DNA from: an uncultured Muribaculaceae bacterium
GTDB taxonomy: Bacteria; Bacteroidota; Bacteroidia; Bacteroidales; Muribaculaceae
Direction: 5' to 3'
Assembly (NCBI GenBank): GCA_910586595.1
Contig: CAJUJB010000079.1
Span: forward strand, 1-5,255
DNA: 5,255 nt
The position numbers were made by a program, and so were the translations under genes. Below the pieces are notes generated by a model that made no database searches, had not been told where the DNA came from, and worked only from the letters and a program-made list of their open reading frames with translations. Of the stretch, positions 1 to 5,255 are shown in pieces; position 1 is the first letter of the stretch; each line of letters begins with the position of its first letter.

Positions 1-688
1 CTGACACGTAGTATCCCTCTGCCAATGGTGCGGCATTCCATCGTCCGGTAAACTGCTCGAATGTCACATTACGAGGGAAATGCACTATCGGCGCAACGAG
101 CCCATAGTAATCCTGAACAATTTCAAAATCGTCGAACTGCCAGTCTTCATCGCCAGTTGTCATCTGCAGGTATGCAAGATGATTTCCATAGCCCGGATGT
201 GACAACGGCACCTCATAGGTTGCCCAATCGCCGGTAAGACGAACCGTGGCAGACGAGATCGAATTGGTTGTATAGGGATCATAGACTTCAATATATACGG
301 TGGCGCTATCCACATCAAGCGTCCTGGCTCTGAAGCGGGCCAAGAACTGCCCCTCGTCGAGTCGAACGTCGATATATGGTGTCTGAACATATCCTTGCAC
401 ACTCTCGGTGCCAAACCAATCTTTCTGCTCAAAATGAAGCACAGCCATAGTTTCCCCTGCCGCATGCAGGCCACGGCCCAGCCATTGGTCACCATGAGTC
501 AGAGCTGGATCGACTTTGCCCGACACAGAAATCTCTTCAATATCGGGAACATCTTCAATTCCGGCTGTAAGGCCGGAGAAGTCTTCTGAGTAAGTCGCTG
601 TAAGCATCCCTTTGGGTGAATCAGGCGATGCCCATATGGCCAAGGCGCCTGCCATCATTACACCGGACATTAAAAATTTAAGTTGCAT
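1..688 (-). CDS. Secreted protein with jelly-roll-like and FN3-like domains, N-terminal part only
   Basis: This gene starts at the ATG at 688-686 and stays open for 229 codons to the left edge, so its C-terminus is missing. The first 20 residues look like a signal peptide (MQLKF, then a hydrophobic stretch ending ALAIWA) with likely signal peptidase I cleavage near A20. No lipobox cysteine is present, so export to the periplasm or beyond is inferred. Residues about 32-195 read as one beta-rich domain: an EDFSGL opening, a GYVQTPYIDVRL strand near 99-110, RFRAR near 118-122, and an EDWQFDDFEI closing strand at 181-190. This style is common in carbohydrate-binding-like jelly-roll modules of Bacteroidota. 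From about residue 199, APIVHFPRNVTFEQFTGRWN resembles the start of a fibronectin type III-like repeat, cut by the window edge. I recognise no specific family and assign no function. The coding call is secure; the domain calls are inferred from pattern alone. Confidence 0.82.
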   Translation of the reverse strand, partial: MQLKFLMSGVMMAGALAIWASPDSPKGMLTATYSEDFSGLTAGIEDVPDIEEISVSGKVDPALTHGDQWLGRGLHAAGETMAVLHFEQKDWFGTESVQGYVQTPYIDVRLDEGQFLARFRARTLDVDSATVYIEVYDPYTTNSISSATVRLTGDWATYEVPLSHPGYGNHLAYLQMTTGDEDWQFDDFEIVQDYYGLVAPIVHFPRNVTFEQFTGRWNAAPLAEGYYVS

Positions 689-716
689 AACGAATGATAA
701 ATATATGGTTTAGGCG

Positions 717-724
717 CAAAGGTA
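717..724 (-). promoter_or_regulatory. Bacteroidota -7 promoter box for the leftward secreted-protein gene
   Basis: Read on the minus strand, this is TACCTTTG, an exact match to the Bacteroidota -7 consensus TAnnTTTG. It lies 28 bases upstream of the ATG at 688, which would give a short leader of about 20-25 bases. No convincing TTTG -33 box sits about 19-21 bases further upstream, where the sequence is a T-rich run, so the promoter is half supported. No Shine-Dalgarno sequence precedes the start codon. Confidence 0.6.
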
Positions 725-767
725 AATAAAAAAAGTAATAATGCATATACTTCTACCATATTTTTCG

Positions 768-775
768 TAATTTTG
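768..775 (+). promoter_or_regulatory. Possible -7 promoter box for lrgAB
   Basis: TAATTTTG matches the Bacteroidota -7 consensus TAnnTTTG on the plus strand. It is the best candidate I see for the lrgA-lrgB operon and would leave a leader of about 105 bases before the ATG at 887. The -33 region (about 743-750) has no TTTG, so the match rests on the -7 box alone, in an AT-rich region where chance matches occur. Confidence 0.4.
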
Positions 776-834
776 CCAACTCTTTCCACGAACTGACATA
801 CATCAACCGTAGTACAATACAATTACATCACTCG

Positions 835-852
835 CGACGAGCCCGATCGTCG
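835..852 (+). promoter_or_regulatory. Small inverted repeat in the lrgAB leader
   Basis: CGACGA at 835-840 is the exact reverse complement of TCGTCG at 847-852, with a 6-base GC-rich loop between them. It lies 34 bases before the lrgA start codon, inside the proposed leader. It could be a leader hairpin or a binding site for a dimeric regulator. No T-run follows, so it is not an intrinsic terminator. A 6-bp repeat can occur by chance, so the functional reading is speculative. Confidence 0.25.
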
Positions 853-886
853 TCTACACATTGTCAATAGTTAAATATTCTCTCAT

Positions 887-1261
887 ATGATCTTACAATT
901 TGGTATACTGATGGCCTTTCTGGCAGCCGGAGAATTAGTTGTGTCACTCACCGGCATTCCCATACCATCCAGTATTATCGGCATGATATTGCTTACGGCA
1001 GCACTTCATTTCAAGGTAATAAAACTCAGGCATGTGGAGATGCTGGCCAACTTCATGGTGCATAACCTTGGATTCTTCTTCGTTCCTGCCGGCGTAGGCC
1101 TAATCAATTGTCTTGGTCTTATCTCCGACCAATGGCTCCCGATTGTAGGCGCCTCTGTAGGAAGTACAATTATAATCATGGCAGTCACCGGCCGCGTACA
1201 CCAATGGGTCCGTCATGCTATGTCGCGCCGCAATTCAGTGCGCGAAACATCAACAAATTAA
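887..1261 (+). CDS. lrgA: LrgA/CidA family inner-membrane protein
   Basis: This 124-residue protein matches the LrgA/CidA (YohJ) family in length and pattern. Four hydrophobic segments lie at about 4-22, 28-42, 56-79 and 83-104. Family hallmarks are PIPSSIIGM at 25-33, the VIKLRHVEMLANF stretch before the third segment, and the strongly conserved FFFVPAGVGLI at 63-73. A basic tail (HQWVRHAMSRR) ends the protein. LrgA works with LrgB. The pair was first described in Staphylococcus as an antiholin-like system limiting murein hydrolase activity; in Bacillus and Streptococcus, LrgAB-type pairs transport pyruvate, and the plant plastid relative PLGG1 moves glycolate and glycerate. Which substrate applies here cannot be read from the sequence. 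The ATG at 887 is the only credible start: an in-frame stop lies at 872-874. No lytST-type regulator lies within the window. Confidence 0.9.
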   Translation: MILQFGILMAFLAAGELVVSLTGIPIPSSIIGMILLTAALHFKVIKLRHVEMLANFMVHNLGFFFVPAGVGLINCLGLISDQWLPIVGASVGSTIIIMAVTGRVHQWVRHAMSRRNSVRETSTN

Positions 1262-1271
1262 ATTATCTGCC

Positions 1272-1970
1272 ATGAATCTTATCACAAACAGATATTTTCT
1301 CATAGCCCTTACATTCGCGTTGTACATCGGGGCGACTAGGCTACAGAAACGCACCGGTTTACGGCTTCTCAATCCCATTCTCATAGCTATGGGAGGCATG
1401 ATAGTTTTTCTAAGCATATTCCACATCGACTATGAAGTCTATCAAGCCGGTGGAGAATATATAGATTTCTGGCTCAAACCCGCCGTTGTGGCGCTTGGAG
1501 TTCCTCTCTATAAACAGCTATCCACCATCAAGAAACAGCTTATCCCCTTATTGGTGGCAGAATTAGCTGGCTGCGTTGCGGGCATAATATCGGTGGTTGC
1601 CTTAGCGAAGCTCTTCAATGCGAGCAACGAAGTTATTCTTTCTCTGGCACCTAAAGCAGTTACGACTCCAATAGCCATGGAGATTTCCGCAGCTGTCGGA
1701 GGGATTCCGCCCCTCACTGCAGCCGTTGTGGTCTGCACAGGCCTTTTCGGTGGAATTGCAGGGTTCCGCATTCTTAAATTAAGCCGTGTCGACAGCCCTA
1801 TAGCCGGCGGTCTTTCAATGGGCACGGCCGCTCATGCAATAGGTACGTCGACCGCTATGGAACGTAGCGACCGCTACGGTGCCTTCTCTTCACTGGGCTT
1901 GACTTTGAACGGTCTTCTGACCGCTCTACTCACACCACTGGTACTCGAACTGATAGGCATAACGGTATAA
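1272..1970 (+). CDS. lrgB: LrgB/CidB family inner-membrane protein
   Basis: This is a 232-residue LrgB/CidB (YohK) family protein and the partner of lrgA. Conserved blocks appear in the expected order: LLNPILIAM at 32-40, the YQAGGEYIDFWLKPAVVALGVPLYKQ region at 57-82, SLAPKAVTTPIAMEI at 124-138, and GTAAHAIGTSTAMER at 184-198 followed by GAFSSLGLTLNGLLTALLTP. Several membrane segments cover most of its length, and all blocks look intact. I chose the ATG at 1272 because it gives the usual family N-terminus and starts 10 bases after the lrgA stop. An in-frame ATG at 1215 would add 19 polar residues translated from within lrgA and is unlikely. The tight spacing indicates one operon and probably coupled translation. 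LrgB is the larger transport or pore-modulating subunit of the LrgAB complex; pyruvate or related small organic acids are likely substrates by family analogy only. Confidence 0.92.
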   Translation: MNLITNRYFLIALTFALYIGATRLQKRTGLRLLNPILIAMGGMIVFLSIFHIDYEVYQAGGEYIDFWLKPAVVALGVPLYKQLSTIKKQLIPLLVAELAGCVAGIISVVALAKLFNASNEVILSLAPKAVTTPIAMEISAAVGGIPPLTAAVVVCTGLFGGIAGFRILKLSRVDSPIAGGLSMGTAAHAIGTSTAMERSDRYGAFSSLGLTLNGLLTALLTPLVLELIGITV

Positions 1971-2005
1971 CAATATCTACCGAAAGTTTCATAAACAAGA
2001 ACTAT

Positions 2006-2051
2006 AACTATCGCTCCATTCTCATAAACGGTTGAGAATGGAGCGATAGTT
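2006..2051. terminator. Strong bidirectional terminator between convergent genes
   Basis: The arms at 2006-2024 and 2033-2051 are perfect reverse complements over 19 bp, with an 8-base loop (TAAACGGT). The hairpin lies 35 bases after the lrgB stop and 20 bases after the protease stop on the other strand, which is where a shared terminator would sit. On the plus strand the stem ends in TTTT followed by AG and more AT-rich sequence. On the minus strand the following sequence is only moderately T-rich (ATAGTTCTTGTTTAT). Stem strength and position support termination of both transcripts; the weak T-tracts mean efficiency cannot be judged by eye. Confidence 0.85.
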
Positions 2052-2071
2052 TTAGTTAATAGAATGAAGTC

Positions 2072-4891
2072 TTACTTCTCTTCAGCGCTCATTATGATTG
2101 AAGCTTTATGTGCCGGCAGAATTGTGCGCCGAGCAAAGTCGGCAACAGTAGCGGGCGTAATAGCCTCCACGGCGGCATCATAGGTCGAATCAAGGTCAAC
2201 CCCATCGCGTTCGAGAACCTTAATCACTTTAAGCCAATATGCATTGTCGCGAGAAGCCTCGGCATGGTTCTTAATCAAGAATTCACGTATGCCGGCGACC
2301 TCATCCTCAGTAATATTGGATGCGTCGGCCAAGGATGCGATGGTGCTGTTGACAATGTCAAGAGTCTCAAATTCCCGGCCCGGGGTAACCTTAATATAGG
2401 TTGGCATCATCATCTTCGGGCCATCGGCAGGAGAAACGCCCGCATTGATCGCACAGTGCGTACGTATGGAGTAAGTCCAGCCACGGCTTTCGCGCAGGTC
2501 GGCGAGCAGACGGCTGCGCAGAAGCTGGCCGAATACTGTTGCGCAAAGAAGATTGTGGAGATTATACTCTGTATCGCCATTGTAGAAACTATAGACGATG
2601 GCCTGGGGATTCTCCATCTGGCGCGCAAAGCGGATTTCAAAATCATATGGCGTATAGGTATATCCTATCTCCCGGGCAGCTTCAACACGACCGCCTGCAG
2701 GGAGCGAAGCTATATAGCGCTCCAGACACATCTCGAGTGAGTCAGTATTGAAGTCGCCTACGACCATGAATGTAAAATCGCCCATATCGGAGAAACGGTC
2801 GCGGTAAGTGTCAATGGCCGTAGAAAGATCAATTTTGTCGACGTCAGGCAGAGTCTGATGCGCAGCCAGCGGATGGCGATTATAGATGGTAAGATGAATT
2901 GAATCGCCCATTGCTTGTACGGGATTAACACGGCGACCGGCTACAGTATTCCGCTGAGCCTCTACAAAGTTGTGGAATGCGACCGTATCAGGCTCAAGCG
3001 AGGTGGCTCTCAGATAAAGCAGTTGGAATGCCTGCTCCATATCGCGGCGATTGGTGGCTGCCTCAAGGCTCTCCTCTGTGTTAGATACATTAACAGAAGC
3101 CTTGATGCCGGTTGTTGCAAGAATACTACGTATGTCGGCAGCAGAATGACCTCCATAATTCATCTCCGGGAGGAGCTCGTTTATGCAGCGGAGGGTTGGA
3201 ACTTTATCGTCAGAGTAGTCTATAGACAGGCCGCCAGGACTATATCCGCGGACATATATCTGATCGGATTTGTAATCAGTCTTTTTAGCGACAACCTTTA
3301 TACCGTTTGAAAGGCTATAAACTTTGGCATCCAGAGCAGGCAAAGAGTCGACCGCCGCTATGGCACCACCCTGTGGCAGTTGAGCCATCAGAGCCTCGGC
3401 ACGCTCAACGGGCACATATGGGTCATAAGTTTTGGCGGCGGCCTGCTGGAATGCGCTTGCTAACGCGCCCTCCATAGCGGTGTTGGATATTTCATCCTGC
3501 GGACGATAAAGTAGAACGACCGTACCACGGGGAGCATCCGCAATCGCTGTACGGAGATATTCGAGAACATCTGCGGCTGTAACCTCGTTGCCAGCGGCAC
3601 GAAGCATTTCATAATAAGTGTCGGTATTCACCTGCTCACCTCCATCGAGAAAGTTTCTTACACAAAGACGGGCAAGATAAGAATTATTGGCATGCGCGCT
3701 ATGACGGATTTTTTCATCGACAGATGCATTGAAACTCTTGCGGGCCTTGTCCATCTCCTCTTCACCAAAGCCATGTTGAAGGGCGCGCAGCAGCTCGCCA
3801 TACCAGGCACTCAGAGCATCGGTCTCGCGGCCAGGTTTTACCACGCCACGGAGAGTGAGAGCCTGTTCGCCTCGAGCCATGAGATATTTCACCTCACCAA
3901 CACCCAGAGAGGTGTGCGGGCACTCTACAGTGGCCTCAAGCGCCTCGAAGCGGTCGGCAAGGAGGCCGGCAGCAATATCGCTCACAGCTTTCCGCCGAAC
4001 CTCTTCCTCGGTTGCAAAAGGCATCTCCGGCAGACGGAAATAAAGTTGCATCATGCGAGTACCCTGCTCCGGATCACTCTCCACAACACAAGTCAGGTTT
4101 TCACTGACGGGCACTTCTTCCAGCTCAACTTTACTTGATGCCGGAATACGCGATGCGGGCATTGAGCCAAACATGCCTTTGATTGTTTTTTCAACGTCAT
4201 CCACATCGACATCGCCAACTACAATCACGGCTTGATTGCAAGGAATATACCATTTGTCGTAAAACCGCTTGAGGGTTGAGGGCTTAAAGTTCTCCACAAC
4301 ACTCATCAGACCTATAGGCAGACGCTCACCGTAGGGGGTGCCGCCATATAAGCGTGGTGATGCCTTTTCGAGCATGCGGTTTGAGGCGCTGTTACGCTGA
4401 CGCCATTCATTTACAATCACCCCGCGCTCATCGTCAATATCTGCCGGATTGAGGAGAAGGTCGGCGCACCAGTCATGAAGAATCAAAAGGCAGGAATCGA
4501 CGGCCGACTTACGGGTTGTAGGAGCCTTGCAAATGTTGTAGACAGTCTCATCTGTCGATGTATAGGCATTCAGATGGGCTCCAAATTTCACACCGATACT
4601 CTCAAGATAGGTAATGAGAGAATTGCCGGGGAAATTACGGGTACCGTTGAAGCACATATGCTCAAGGAAATGAGCCAGGCCACGCTGATCCTCATCCTCA
4701 TTCACAGATCCTACTTTCTGTGCAAGAAAATAATCGGCAGTGCCGGCAGGATCTTCATTATGCTGAATGTAGTAGGTAAGACCGTTGTCGAGGGTGCCTA
4801 TACGCACCTCCGGGCTGACGGTGGCAGCTGATGCGCCTAACGACATAAAAGCCGCCGCGCAAAGAAGGGTAAATTTACGGTATTTCATCAT
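2072..4891 (-). CDS. Periplasmic M16 family zinc metallopeptidase (PqqL-like)
   Basis: This is a complete 939-residue M16 (insulinase/pitrilysin) peptidase, close in length to E. coli PqqL. Residues 1-22 form a signal peptide (MMKYRKF, hydrophobic core, ASA cleavage site), so it should act in the periplasm, cutting peptides or small unfolded proteins. The zinc site is the inverted motif H74-F-L-E77-H78, with E77 catalytic. The third ligand is probably E162 in ERGVIVNEWR. Residues 105-118 (AHLNAYTSTDETVY) are a typical conserved block. The second M16 half begins around residue 520 and lacks a zinc motif, as expected, but carries LRESRGWTY at 799-807, the conserved Arg/Tyr region that helps bind substrate. 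No frameshift or missing catalytic residue is visible. Two tandem ATGs (4891 and 4888) could both serve as the start. Its start lies two bases after the stop of the upstream barrel fragment, suggesting coupled translation. The substrate is unknown. Confidence 0.95.
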   Translation of the reverse strand: MMKYRKFTLLCAAAFMSLGASAATVSPEVRIGTLDNGLTYYIQHNEDPAGTADYFLAQKVGSVNEDEDQRGLAHFLEHMCFNGTRNFPGNSLITYLESIGVKFGAHLNAYTSTDETVYNICKAPTTRKSAVDSCLLILHDWCADLLLNPADIDDERGVIVNEWRQRNSASNRMLEKASPRLYGGTPYGERLPIGLMSVVENFKPSTLKRFYDKWYIPCNQAVIVVGDVDVDDVEKTIKGMFGSMPASRIPASSKVELEEVPVSENLTCVVESDPEQGTRMMQLYFRLPEMPFATEEEVRRKAVSDIAAGLLADRFEALEATVECPHTSLGVGEVKYLMARGEQALTLRGVVKPGRETDALSAWYGELLRALQHGFGEEEMDKARKSFNASVDEKIRHSAHANNSYLARLCVRNFLDGGEQVNTDTYYEMLRAAGNEVTAADVLEYLRTAIADAPRGTVVLLYRPQDEISNTAMEGALASAFQQAAAKTYDPYVPVERAEALMAQLPQGGAIAAVDSLPALDAKVYSLSNGIKVVAKKTDYKSDQIYVRGYSPGGLSIDYSDDKVPTLRCINELLPEMNYGGHSAADIRSILATTGIKASVNVSNTEESLEAATNRRDMEQAFQLLYLRATSLEPDTVAFHNFVEAQRNTVAGRRVNPVQAMGDSIHLTIYNRHPLAAHQTLPDVDKIDLSTAIDTYRDRFSDMGDFTFMVVGDFNTDSLEMCLERYIASLPAGGRVEAAREIGYTYTPYDFEIRFARQMENPQAIVYSFYNGDTEYNLHNLLCATVFGQLLRSRLLADLRESRGWTYSIRTHCAINAGVSPADGPKMMMPTYIKVTPGREFETLDIVNSTIASLADASNITEDEVAGIREFLIKNHAEASRDNAYWLKVIKVLERDGVDLDSTYDAAVEAITPATVADFARRTILPAHKASIIMSAEEK

Positions 4892-4893
4892 AT

Positions 4894-5187
4894 TCAGAAG
4901 GTGAAGACGACAGAACCACAGATGTTATAACCTGTATTTCCATCTCGTAACGATAGATAATTGTAGTCAATACGTAGACCGAGCGAGTTCGATGTTGATG
5001 TGCCGAGCATGTAATCGGCACCGAGTGTAAGGCCCGCATCGACAGCCGCTCCGGAGAGATAATAAAAATCGTGACGAAGCCCATCGGCGAAGATAGAATC
5101 ATCGTCAGACAATCCAGAGAGGTGTGAACTAAGCGGTAGTTTCATTCCGACCTGTGCAGCGGTATGCAGAACCCATCTGGCCGACAT
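4894..5187 (-). CDS. Short outer-membrane beta-barrel C-terminus-like protein, possibly a 5'-truncated remnant
   Basis: This 97-codon frame ends TGA two bases before the protease start. It has the look of the last strands of an outer-membrane barrel: alternating segments such as FYYLSGAAVDAGLTLGADYML (about 41-61) and NSLGLRIDYNYLSL (about 67-80), then GYNICGSVVFTF ending in a terminal phenylalanine, the typical BAM recognition end. There is no signal peptide, which a working barrel would need. The frame stays open upstream of the ATG at 5187 to a stop at 5230-5232, and the residues just before the ATG (NSWISG) could continue the protein. The start is therefore uncertain; it may be a decayed gene whose N-terminus is gone, or a gene interrupted by a frameshift near the edge. 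Codon use and lack of stops support real coding ancestry. I do not recognise a specific family. Confidence 0.6.
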   Translation of the reverse strand: MSARWVLHTAAQVGMKLPLSSHLSGLSDDDSIFADGLRHDFYYLSGAAVDAGLTLGADYMLGTSTSNSLGLRIDYNYLSLRDGNTGYNICGSVVFTF

Positions 5188-5208
5188 TCCACTTATCCAA
5201 CTATTATA

Positions 5209-5238
5209 TTTGCATTCTGAAAGAAAAGGTTAATTTTG
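5209..5238 (+). promoter_or_regulatory. Bacteroidota-type promoter for a rightward gene beyond the window
   Basis: TTTG at 5209-5212 and TAATTTTG at 5231-5238 match the Bacteroidota -33 (TTTG) and -7 (TAnnTTTG) boxes, 18 bases apart, slightly short of the usual spacing of about 19-21. This is the only place in the window where both boxes appear together. It points right, so it would drive a gene starting after 5255, divergent from the barrel fragment and protease. The surrounding 60 bases are AT-rich and look intergenic. No exact TAnnTTTG faces left here; ATTATTTG (read on the minus strand, 5249-5242) is a weak candidate for the leftward transcript. Confidence 0.5.
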
Positions 5239-5255
5239 TAGCAAATAATTCACAG

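Noticed and set aside
160..495. A 111-codon open frame on the minus strand
   Set aside because: It overlaps, in another frame, the longer secreted-protein frame, which has a signal peptide and a coherent beta-rich pattern. The shorter frame is rich in Arg, Pro and Cys and looks like a shadow.
1215..1271. An upstream ATG that would extend lrgB by 19 residues
   Set aside because: The added residues are polar, overlap the lrgA coding end in another frame and do not fit the LrgB N-terminus. The ATG at 1272, 10 bases after the lrgA stop, is the natural start.
2006..2051. The inverted repeat as an insertion-sequence end or attachment site
   Set aside because: Arms only 8 bases apart, no transposase or integrase nearby, no flanking direct repeat, and an ideal position between two convergent stop codons all favour a terminator.
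2108..2740. A 210-codon open frame on the plus strand
   Set aside because: It lies wholly antisense to the intact M16 protease, encodes no recognisable protein pattern, and is best explained as a shadow of that gene's codon use.
3692..4138. A 148-codon open frame on the plus strand
   Set aside because: It is antisense to the well-supported protease coding region, with no family resemblance and no promoter or start context.
4475..4831. A 118-codon open frame on the plus strand
   Set aside because: It is antisense to the zinc-binding half of the protease, whose motifs are intact on the minus strand; no independent support.
4875..5102. A 75-codon open frame on the minus strand
   Set aside because: It overlaps the barrel-like frame in a different phase and runs into the protease start. 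Only the barrel-like frame shows protein-like strand patterning.
1..5255. CRISPR array, tRNA/rRNA, retron, toxin-antitoxin or other defence module
   Set aside because: No spaced direct repeats, no tRNA-like cloverleaf or rRNA stretch, and no defence-type protein domains were seen. Intergenic regions total fewer than 400 bases and are accounted for by promoters and the terminator.

Overview
The window looks like a chromosomal segment from a gut-type Bacteroidales bacterium, possibly Muribaculaceae. Three things support this. The intergenic regions contain Bacteroidota-style -7 boxes (TAnnTTTG). None of the visible start codons has a clear Shine-Dalgarno sequence. The protein types also fit: a secreted jelly-roll/fibronectin-like protein, a PqqL-type M16 protease, and the C-terminal part of an outer-membrane barrel. 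The family-level assignment is inference and was not checked by any search.

Layout, left to right. (1) Positions 1-688, minus strand: the N-terminal 229 codons of a secreted protein that runs off the left edge. (2) 689-886: a divergent intergenic region with one Bacteroidota -7 box facing each way and a small hairpin in the leader of the rightward operon. (3) 887-1970, plus strand: a two-gene operon, lrgA-lrgB (CidA/CidB, YohJ/YohK type), encoding the two inner-membrane parts of an LrgAB transporter or holin-like complex. (4) 1971-2071: a convergent intergenic region holding a perfect 19-bp stem, very probably a terminator shared by both sides. (5) 2072-4891, minus strand: a complete 939-residue periplasmic M16 zinc metallopeptidase with its HxxEH motif and C-terminal LRExxGxxY motif intact. 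(6) 4894-5187, minus strand: a 97-codon frame two bases upstream of the protease. It reads like the last strands of an outer-membrane beta-barrel but has no signal peptide. (7) 5188-5255: an AT-rich edge region with a good match to a Bacteroidota promoter pointing right, towards a gene outside the window.

The lrgA and lrgB products should act together in the inner membrane. The barrel fragment and protease are probably co-transcribed and translationally coupled, which suggests a shared envelope role if the fragment is functional. Nothing in the sequence ties lrgAB to the protease; they simply converge on one terminator. I found no RNA gene, mobile element, CRISPR array or defence system, and no clearly new system. 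The most unusual point is the headless barrel fragment in front of the protease.
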